A DNA stretch of 12,108 bases, from positions 1 through 12,108 of the forward strand of contig JAHELX010000126.1 in assembly GCA_024643945.1 (NCBI GenBank), written 5' to 3'. The translations under genes were made by a program, and so were the position numbers. This document shows, in pieces, positions 1-4,834 of the stretch; the first letter of the stretch is position 1; each line of letters opens with the position of its first letter. The notes under the pieces were generated by a model. It saw only the letters and a list, made by a program, of their open reading frames with translations, was not told where the DNA came from and made no database searches. Source of the DNA: Anaerolineales bacterium. GTDB lineage: Bacteria > Chloroflexota > Anaerolineae > 4572-78 > NAK82.

Positions 1-288
1 ATACGCGGGCATCCCGTACCACGTTTTCGGCGAAAGGGCCGGCGCGCTGGCTTGGACGATCGCATGGAGCCGCTCCGCCATGGCGCGATCCGGTTCCGGC
101 ATCTCGGCGATCTTCGCGAGCACGTCGCTTTCCCCTTCCGCCTTGTCCTTGTTCGCGCGCGCTTCCGCCTTCAGCTCTTGGGCGCGATTTCTCATCGCGG
201 CTTTTTCCTCGTCCGTGAATCCCTTGGACTTCTTGTTGCTCGCGGTGGTGCTCTTGGTGGACTTTTGCGTGTTCTTCTTTGGGCTCAT
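1..288 (-). CDS. DUF1801 / iron-chaperone-like protein, N-terminal part (runs off left edge)
   Basis: The reading frame starts at ATG 288 and is open to the window edge (96 residues seen, C-terminus missing). A strong ribosome site GGAGG sits 5 nt before the ATG. Residues 1-23 are Lys/Ser/Thr-rich and probably disordered. Residues 24-60 form a charged, helical stretch ([20 protein letters not shown]). Residues 61-96 carry [13 protein letters not shown] and [11 protein letters not shown], which I recognise as the opening of the DUF1801 domain (YdhG/frataxin-like fold, often labelled iron chaperone). The biochemical role of this subgroup is not established. The gene has its own promoter at 406-434 and a leader of about 110 nt, so it is probably transcribed separately from the VOC gene upstream. 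GC content is higher than in the central genes of the window. The family call is fairly sure, the function is not. Confidence 0.82.
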   Translation of the reverse strand, partial: MSPKKNTQKSTKSTTASNKKSKGFTDEEKAAMRNRAQELKAEARANKDKAEGESDVLAKIAEMPEPDRAMAERLHAIVQASAPALSPKTWYGMPAY

Positions 289-322
289 AAAAACCTCCTC
301 ATACTGTCTTGTGTTGGAAACC

Positions 323-387
323 CCGCCGCCTAACGGTTTGCGGCGGACGGGGGACGGGGGTGGGCGAAAGCCAGTCTTTCACCCACC
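323..387 (-). promoter_or_regulatory. Two-hairpin 5' leader of the DUF1801 gene
   Basis: Two stems lie between the promoter and the ribosome site. The first (minus strand 387-359) pairs GGTGGGTGAAAG with CTTTCGCCCACC around a 5-nt loop: 12 pairs including one G-U. The second (346-323) pairs CCGCCGC with GCGGCGG around a 10-nt loop. A C-rich spacer joins them. Neither stem is followed by a U tract, so they do not look like intrinsic terminators. They may affect mRNA stability or translation, or be structural without regulation. No known riboswitch class was recognised. Confidence 0.5.
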
Positions 388-405
388 CAGGACGAAAGTG
401 CCTAT

Positions 406-434
406 ATTGTAGAACGCATATTCTGGTGTGTCAA
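406..434 (-). promoter_or_regulatory. Sigma70-type promoter of the DUF1801 gene
   Basis: On the minus strand, TTGACA (434-429) is followed after exactly 17 nt by TACAAT (411-406). This is a perfect -35 and a five-of-six -10. It predicts a transcript starting near 399, giving a leader of about 110 nt before the ATG at 288. It is the closest match to the sigma70 consensus that I found in the window. Confidence 0.75.
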
Positions 435-451
435 GATAAAAATTGTCCGAA

Positions 452-544
452 TTAGCGATCATCATATGCCTTCTGCAAATCTGCGACGATGGTCTTCTTT
501 AGATCCTTGATGTAAAGGTCAATCCGGCCGCGCTCTGCATGCTC
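452..544 (-). other. Short open frame, possible 3' remnant of a lost gene
   Basis: Between the VOC gene and the DUF1801 promoter, 30 codons are open between an in-frame TAG (547-545) and TAA (454-452), with no ATG start in frame. The translation contains RIDLYIKDLKKTIVADLQK, an amphipathic, protein-like sequence. It may be the tail of a decayed gene, but I do not recognise the family. Nothing else coding is visible between 435 and 560, and no terminator for the VOC gene is seen there. Confidence 0.25.
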
Positions 545-560
545 CTAGCGCCCCTCCCTC

Positions 561-914
561 TTATTCGGCTGATTGCCTCAGGCCCAGGAAGTTGCCATCC
601 GCATCCTTGAGCCGGGCCACCAGCAGGCCGCCCCCCACATCCATCACATCCTGCACCACTTCGGCCCCGGCTTCCACTAAGGCTTTCAGGCTGCTCTGGA
701 TATCTGCTGTGTCGACGTAGGCGATCGGGGCGGTGAACCCTTGCGCCTGCGCGTTGGGGTCCAGGCCGATCTCCAGCTCCCCCACCCGATAGCCCACGTA
801 ATAGGCCCCATCCACGTAGGGTTCAGTGCCCAGGAAGGTGCCAAATACCTTTTTTGCGGCGCTTAAATCTTTGACGGAGTAAACGATCAACTTAATTGGC
901 GAAGGGGTTTCCAT
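561..914 (-). CDS. VOC (glyoxalase/bleomycin-resistance fold) family protein
   Basis: A protein of 117 residues, one VOC domain in length (two beta-alpha-beta-beta-beta modules). The first module holds KLIVYSVKDLSAAKKVF and LGTEPYVDGAYYVGYRVGELEIGLDP. The second holds PIAYVDTADIQSSLKALVEAGAEVVQDV and ends DADGNFLGLRQ. The protein contains no histidine, and the usual late metal-ligand Glu in the closing motif is replaced (FLGLRQ). A metal-dependent glyoxalase or dioxygenase role is therefore unlikely; a ligand-binding role fits better. ATG 914 was chosen because AAGGAG lies 8 nt before it. An in-frame ATG at 932 would add MKGDVN and could use the upstream AAAGGAG. The gene follows the terminator of LuxR copy 1 and sits behind the conserved direct-repeat promoter at 985-1054, so it is the probable target of that regulator. 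Confidence 0.85.
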   Translation of the reverse strand: METPSPIKLIVYSVKDLSAAKKVFGTFLGTEPYVDGAYYVGYRVGELEIGLDPNAQAQGFTAPIAYVDTADIQSSLKALVEAGAEVVQDVMDVGGGLLVARLKDADGNFLGLRQSAE

Positions 915-936
915 ATTTACATCTCCTTTCATTCAT
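892..936 (-). CDS. Possible 14-residue leader ORF overlapping the VOC start
   Basis: ATG 936 follows AAAGGAG (949-943) by 6 nt, which is ideal spacing. It opens MNERRCKYGNPFAN and stops at 894-892, in a different frame from the VOC gene. The ribosome site of the VOC gene (928-923) lies inside this small frame, and the VOC start at 914 lies before its stop. Translation of it could couple to or compete with VOC translation. Alternatively the first ribosome site simply serves the in-frame ATG at 932, at 10-nt spacing. Confidence 0.25.
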   Translation of the reverse strand: MNERRCKYGNPFAN

Positions 937-957
937 AATTTTCTCCTTTAGCTTATT

Positions 958-978
958 TATTCACAGGTATTGTGAATA
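958..978. repeat. 21-bp hyphenated palindrome at the predicted VOC transcript start
   Basis: TATTCACA (958-965) and TGTGAATA (971-978) are perfect inverted copies separated by 5 nt. The site begins just downstream of the -10 box of the VOC promoter (991-986), about where transcription should start. It suits a repressor operator or a hairpin at the 5' end of the mRNA. It has no counterpart in the second cassette. Confidence 0.5.
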
Positions 979-984
979 CAATTG

Positions 985-1054
985 CAGTGTATCAAAGAGT
1001 CGGGTGGCTGGAAACAACCAAAGGATGTATTGGGGGGTGTAGTGGGGGGTGAAT
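985..1054 (-). promoter_or_regulatory. Conserved activator-type promoter of the VOC gene (two 12-bp direct repeats plus -35/-10)
   Basis: On the minus strand, two adjacent 12-mers, CCCCCCACTACA (1049-1038) and CCCCCCAATACA (1037-1026), form a direct repeat. They are followed by TTTCCA (-35, 1014-1009), a 17-nt spacer and TACACT (-10, 991-986). The 70 bp are 57/70 identical, ungapped, to 8581-8512 in front of a different gene, and similarity is lost just after the -10. Known for E. coli MalT: it activates from direct repeats of a G-rich box upstream of the -35. I infer that these repeats are the binding site of the adjacent LuxR/MalT-like regulator. Confidence 0.65.
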
Positions 1055-1058
1055 TCAT

Positions 1059-1092
1059 AAAAAAACAGGTGTCCATCGCAAAGATGGACGCC
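1059..1092 (-). terminator. Intrinsic terminator of LuxR/MalT copy 1
   Basis: Read on the minus strand, GGCGTCCATC (1092-1083), a 5-nt loop (1082-1078) and GATGGACACC (1077-1068) form a stem with one C-A mismatch. A run of seven T follows closely (1065-1059). It lies 25 nt after the regulator's stop codon and separates the regulator transcript from the VOC promoter. Confidence 0.8.
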
Positions 1093-1116
1093 TCGACGGA
1101 CCGGAGAGCTCCTGTC

Positions 1117-3849
1117 TTACAGGAGCCCGAGTTCTCGCGCCCTGGCCACGGCCTGGGTCCGGCTCCCCACCTCCAGCTTGCCGTAAATGTTGTTGATATG
1201 TTTTTTAACCGTACTGACGGCCACGACCAGTTCTTGAGCAATCTCTTGATTGGAGTAACCGGCCGCCACCCGCCGTAAGACTTCCAATTCGCGCTCGCTT
1301 AAGGGTTCAACGAGCGGTTGTGGAGCAGTCACGGCTTCACCCAAAGCCTCCAGCAGACCCAGAGCATAGGAGGTGTGCAGATCCTGGGCCACCGCTTGAC
1401 GCAGCAATTCGGCCATGGGCGCGCCTTCATCCAGAAAAATACGCACAAACCCTTCCGATTCAGCCAGACCGAGGGCCTGTTCCAACGCAGGCAAGGCCTC
1501 CTCACCGTGATCCTGGGCGGCGAAGGTGATGGCTTGCAGGATCAGAATCTCGATCAGGCTGCCATTGCGCTCGGCTGCTGCGGCCCCCCGGTGCAGCCGG
1601 AAGAGCAGGCCCTCGGCAGCCTCCAGGTTGCCTTGCGCGATCAGCAACCGGGCCAGCGTCAGGTACTCGACTTCATAGTGATAGGTGATCGGGCTATCAG
1701 CCGGGGTCAAGCCACTGGCCTGCGCCCAGAGGTTGGCTGCAGCCAGGTCCCCCTGCGCGATCCACAGCCGGGCCTGGTAGCAGGCAGCCTGGGGCAGCGG
1801 CCAAAAACGGCTCCCCTCGTATTGTTGGTCAATTTGCAGAGCGGCTCGAATGGTCTCCTGGCTGCCGGTCACATCCCCCTTAGTCTGGCGCAGCCAGGCC
1901 AGCCAGACGTGGCCGATAATCAAGATTCGGGGATGGCCCCCTGCCTGCCCCAGCTCGATCCCTTTTTCCAGGTATTCCGCCGCAGTGCTTAGCTCATTGC
2001 GCTCGCGTAATAAATCACCGAAAGCCACATACACGAAGCCAACCGCCGGGAAATGCTGCCAACCGCGCCGGGCGACCAACTCCAGCCCTTCCTGGCAAAG
2101 CTGCAGCGCCTGTCCCAGGGCACCCCGGGCCCGGAGTAATTGCGTGTTGAGGTAAATGGCCGACAAGGTGCTTGACACACGTTGAGCCGTTTGGCCGGTG
2201 GCAATGATTCCAGTGAGCAGTTGGTAAGCCGGCTCGAACTCACCCTGAAAGTAGTGAGCAATGGCCAGATTAAAGGTGACCATGCCCCGCAGCAGCGCGT
2301 CTTGCTCAGGCAGATGGGTTAACGCTTGCCGGGATAGGGCAATCGTCGAGGCAAAATCGCCGGCTAACCGCGCCAGGTAAGCTCGTATGGCGGCGATGTG
2401 AGCCTGCACCTCAGGCGTCTGTTTGGCTGCATCCGCTTCAAGCATGGCCTCGACGGCTTCCAGACGAGCTGCGGCCTGCTTATTTTGCCCGCTAAGAAAC
2501 AAGACCCAGCCATAATGTAGCGCTAACAGCGGCCGGGCCTGCACCTCCTCCTCCGGTAAAGTCTCTAACCAGGTTAGCAGCCTGGGTAATTCGCTGCGCT
2601 CAATCATAGCCGGCGCGACCTGCTCAACCAGCGTGGCGGCCCGGCCAAACGCCTGCGCCGCCAGCGCGTGCCGCACGGCCGGGCCGGTTAAGCCGGCTTG
2701 CTCATACCATTGGCTGGCGCTCAGGTGCAGCGCCGCTACTCGATCGGGATAAGCCTGTTGGAGCCGCTGGCGCAGCAGTTCAGCGAAAAGCGGATGATAG
2801 CGGTACCAGCGACGCTGATCATCGAGGGGATTAATGAATAGGTTGGCGTGTTCCAGATAGGCCAATAGCTCTTGCGCCCTGGGAGCATCAGGAGCCACGG
2901 GAGGCGGGGCGAAATCTCGACCGCCCCCCGGCACCTCGCCCCCCCGCAAGATCGCCTCACATAGGGGGCCGCAGAGCCGGTCCAGAATTGAGGTATGCAG
3001 CAGAAAGGTTTGCACCTCGGCCGGTTGTTGCTGCAACACCTCGTCCACCAGGTAGTCCATAATGTAGTGATGGCTGCCACTGAAATCTTCAATGAACTGA
3101 GTGACGGCGACGGTCTCTCGCTGTCTTAGCGAGAGGGCGGCCATCTGCAAGCCGGCAATCCAGCCTTCGGTGCGCCGATCGAGCGCGGCCACCTCCGCCG
3201 CCGTTAAGCTCAGTCCGGTCATTTGCTCCAGAAACCGGGCCGACTCGGCCGGGGTGAAGCGCAAATCGGCGCTGCGCAGTTCATTCAACTGCCCGCTGGC
3301 TCGCAGCCGCGACAGGGGCAGGTTGGGATCAACCCGGCTGGTCAGCACCAGATGCATGGCCGGCGGCATATGGTCAAGGAAAAAGGTCAGGGCTTGATCG
3401 ATGGTTTCCGTTTCGAGGGTGTGGTAATCATCCAGCACCAGAATAAATCTTTCTGAGATCGCCGTCAACTCATTGATGAGCAGCGTGAGCAGCGTGTGAC
3501 TATGCGGCAAGGGCGATGATTGAAGCAGGGCCAACACGTCCGTCCCCACTTCTGGCCGGATCGTCTGCAAGGCGGCAATAAAGTAGGTCAAAAAACGGGC
3601 CAAATCATTGTCATCTTCGTCGAGCGAGAGCCAGGCCGCCGGAAGGTCGACATGCTCCAGCCAACTGCTGACCAGCGTAGTTTTGCCGAAGCCGGCCGGG
3701 GCGCAGATGAGGGTCAATCTGCCAGGCAGGCCCTCATTCAGTCGCTCCATCAGGCGCGGGCGAGGGACGAGGCTGGTCCTGAGCCTGGTGGCAGGGTCGG
3801 GGCGAGTAGCCGGGATATAGAGTTTGGTTTGCAGCAGGGGCGTGTCCAT
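1117..3849 (-). CDS. LuxR-family transcriptional activator, MalT-like STAND ATPase (copy 1)
   Basis: A 910-residue protein with the MalT layout. The STAND NTPase has Walker A APAGFGKTT (50-58) and Walker B FILVLDDYH (135-143), then TSRVDPNLPLSRLRA. A winged-helix segment contains EGWIAGLQMAALSLR (228-242) and DQRRWYRYHPLF (344-355). A long helical TPR-like sensor arm spans about 370-840. A GerE/LuxR DNA-binding domain occupies about 850-910 (LSERELEVLRRVAAGYSNQEIA, then VSTVKKHINNIYGKL). Such proteins are cytoplasmic and assemble on DNA with ATP and an inducer; the inducer here is unknown. ATG 3849 is supported by the family N-terminus LLQTKLYIP and by promoter position: the -10 ends 8 nt before the A, so translation is probably leaderless. 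Copy 2 at 8644-11352 is about 90% identical by eye and lacks a net 8 residues near 304-322. Confidence 0.93.
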   Translation of the reverse strand: MDTPLLQTKLYIPATRPDPATRLRTSLVPRPRLMERLNEGLPGRLTLICAPAGFGKTTLVSSWLEHVDLPAAWLSLDEDDNDLARFLTYFIAALQTIRPEVGTDVLALLQSSPLPHSHTLLTLLINELTAISERFILVLDDYHTLETETIDQALTFFLDHMPPAMHLVLTSRVDPNLPLSRLRASGQLNELRSADLRFTPAESARFLEQMTGLSLTAAEVAALDRRTEGWIAGLQMAALSLRQRETVAVTQFIEDFSGSHHYIMDYLVDEVLQQQPAEVQTFLLHTSILDRLCGPLCEAILRGGEVPGGGRDFAPPPVAPDAPRAQELLAYLEHANLFINPLDDQRRWYRYHPLFAELLRQRLQQAYPDRVAALHLSASQWYEQAGLTGPAVRHALAAQAFGRAATLVEQVAPAMIERSELPRLLTWLETLPEEEVQARPLLALHYGWVLFLSGQNKQAAARLEAVEAMLEADAAKQTPEVQAHIAAIRAYLARLAGDFASTIALSRQALTHLPEQDALLRGMVTFNLAIAHYFQGEFEPAYQLLTGIIATGQTAQRVSSTLSAIYLNTQLLRARGALGQALQLCQEGLELVARRGWQHFPAVGFVYVAFGDLLRERNELSTAAEYLEKGIELGQAGGHPRILIIGHVWLAWLRQTKGDVTGSQETIRAALQIDQQYEGSRFWPLPQAACYQARLWIAQGDLAAANLWAQASGLTPADSPITYHYEVEYLTLARLLIAQGNLEAAEGLLFRLHRGAAAAERNGSLIEILILQAITFAAQDHGEEALPALEQALGLAESEGFVRIFLDEGAPMAELLRQAVAQDLHTSYALGLLEALGEAVTAPQPLVEPLSERELEVLRRVAAGYSNQEIAQELVVAVSTVKKHINNIYGKLEVGSRTQAVARARELGLL

Positions 3850-3856
3850 ACCGTCG

Positions 3857-3885
3857 AGTATACCACACTCAAAAGTGGATGAAAA
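3857..3885 (-). promoter_or_regulatory. Promoter of LuxR/MalT copy 1, probably leaderless
   Basis: On the minus strand, TTTTCA (3885-3880), a 17-nt spacer and TATACT (3862-3857) form the promoter; TGG directly before TATACT makes an extended -10. Only 7 nt separate the -10 from the A of the start codon, so the transcript should start at or within a base or two of the ATG. No ribosome-binding site can fit. The same arrangement is conserved upstream of copy 2. Confidence 0.7.
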
Positions 3886-3998
3886 ACGTGCGATTCATTA
3901 CTGACGAACCTTCCGAAACCCGAACACACCCGATCTGGAGAGGATAGTTGACGGCCAGGAGCATAAGGGATATATTGCATATAAACCGGAACATCTCC

Positions 3999-4802
3999 TT
4001 ATAACCTACTTCCTCTGGCGCGTCTATACCGGGTCAGTGTTTTCGGTCCCCATGCGAATATAACGATGACTGCGACTAGCCAGATAATGAGGCCAGTAAC
4101 AAACGGATCGTAATGGGAACCGTAATTCGGAAATAAGGACCAACTGAGGTTGCTCATGACGTGGACCAGGATGGCAGCCAAGACACTTTTTCCGGTGTTG
4201 TTGTAGATCCAGACGATCAGAATTCGTGCCGCGACCGTAAAGAGGCATTGCCATACGATCCAATTTGCAGTGTTGTGAGTTTGTATAAATGGAATGGCGT
4301 GCCATATCGCCCACACCACCCCCAAAATAAGGCTGGCCTTGAAGGCGCCCCACCGATTTTGCATGGGGTCAATGGCATATCCCGTCCAACCCAACTCCTC
4401 ACCCGCGTCGCCGATAAAGAAAGGAACAAAAAGGACCGGCGCCATGAGAAGTGGAATGTTAATCGGATCAGGCAGCGGCAACCCCGTCAAACGCATGACT
4501 ACGTAAGACAAAAAATAGATCAAAGGCATTAATAACAGGGCCGGCAGGTACCAAATCTTATTTTTTATCTTCTTGTAATCCAATGCCTTCTTTAGGAGCT
4601 CCTTTATGCCATTGAATCCATCTTGCTGATAGGAAAGAATGGAGGCTGCTATCACCGGGACAAAAGTCCCCAGCGCACTTACGGGGAGATTAATGGGAAG
4701 GGGTAACTTACCTCCTCCAAACAAATAGAAGGGAACGGCAAGAGCGAAGACTAACAAGAAGTATTTCAGGGGCAGATTCTCTTGCGAAGCGTTGGTATGC
4801 AT
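3999..4802 (-). CDS. CPBP-family intramembrane metalloprotease (Abi/CAAX-protease type)
   Basis: A 267-residue multi-pass membrane protein with hydrophobic segments near 13-30, 43-57, 83-105, 117-131, 153-172, 183-201, 206-218 and 235-252. The CPBP motifs are visible: EELGW with E135/E136, WAIWHAIPF with H168, and HVMSN with H214 and N218. These are the residues thought to bind the catalytic metal. The Arg usual in the EExxxR motif is Thr140 here, a variant I believe occurs in related proteins, so activity is not excluded. ATG 4802 has AAGGAG 10 nt upstream. The gene lies 32 nt after the lipoprotein stop and is probably in one operon with it. Substrate unknown: members of the family process prenylated or peptide substrates, or give bacteriocin self-immunity. 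Confidence 0.85.
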   Translation of the reverse strand: MHTNASQENLPLKYFLLVFALAVPFYLFGGGKLPLPINLPVSALGTFVPVIAASILSYQQDGFNGIKELLKKALDYKKIKNKIWYLPALLLMPLIYFLSYVVMRLTGLPLPDPINIPLLMAPVLFVPFFIGDAGEELGWTGYAIDPMQNRWGAFKASLILGVVWAIWHAIPFIQTHNTANWIVWQCLFTVAARILIVWIYNNTGKSVLAAILVHVMSNLSWSLFPNYGSHYDPFVTGLIIWLVAVIVIFAWGPKTLTRYRRARGSRL

Positions 4803-4834
4803 ATTCTTGTCACTCCTTTCTAATGTGAATGCAC

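Larger units (their letters stand above)
985..3888 (-). repeat. Duplicated regulator cassette, copy 1
   Basis: This block matches 8512-11391 in the same orientation. It starts at the -35 region of the regulator promoter, covers the whole regulator gene and its terminator, and ends at the -10 of the next gene's promoter. The distances from regulator stop to block end (132 bp) and from block start to regulator ATG (39 bp) are the same in both copies. The only net length difference is 24 bp inside the gene. I saw no terminal inverted repeats or target-site duplications, so a transposon origin is not supported. Confidence 0.85.

Noticed and set aside
323..346. GCCTAAC motif within an inverted repeat, resembling an integron attC end
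   Set aside because: Only one core-like site is present, there is no matching GTTRRRY partner at attC spacing, and no integrase or cassette array is seen. It is better explained as a leader hairpin.
52..412. Two plus-strand frames at the left edge
   Set aside because: They are antisense to the DUF1801 gene and its leader; the minus strand has the ribosome site, promoter and recognisable domain.
958..978. CRP/FNR-like operator
   Set aside because: The half sites are oriented TTCACA-N5-TGTGAA, opposite to the CRP order TGTGA-N6-TCACA. It is kept only as a generic palindrome.
1318..1992. Long plus-strand open frame of 224 codons inside regulator copy 1
   Set aside because: It is antisense to a clear MalT-like gene, has no ribosome site and reads as low-complexity Gln/Gly/Pro/Leu sequence. 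A shorter related frame in copy 2 at 9205-9537 follows from the duplication.
985..3888. Composite transposon explanation for the duplicated block
   Set aside because: No transposase, terminal inverted repeats or target-site duplications were seen at either copy's edges, and the edges coincide with promoter elements.
3750..3980. Minus-strand 76-codon frame overlapping the regulator start
   Set aside because: It runs through the regulator promoter in another frame, has a ribosome site too far from its start, and shows no family features.
3971..3983. Near-palindrome TATATTGCATATA before the regulator promoter region
   Set aside because: It is short and AT-rich, has no T tract to act as a terminator, and is not shared with the second cassette.
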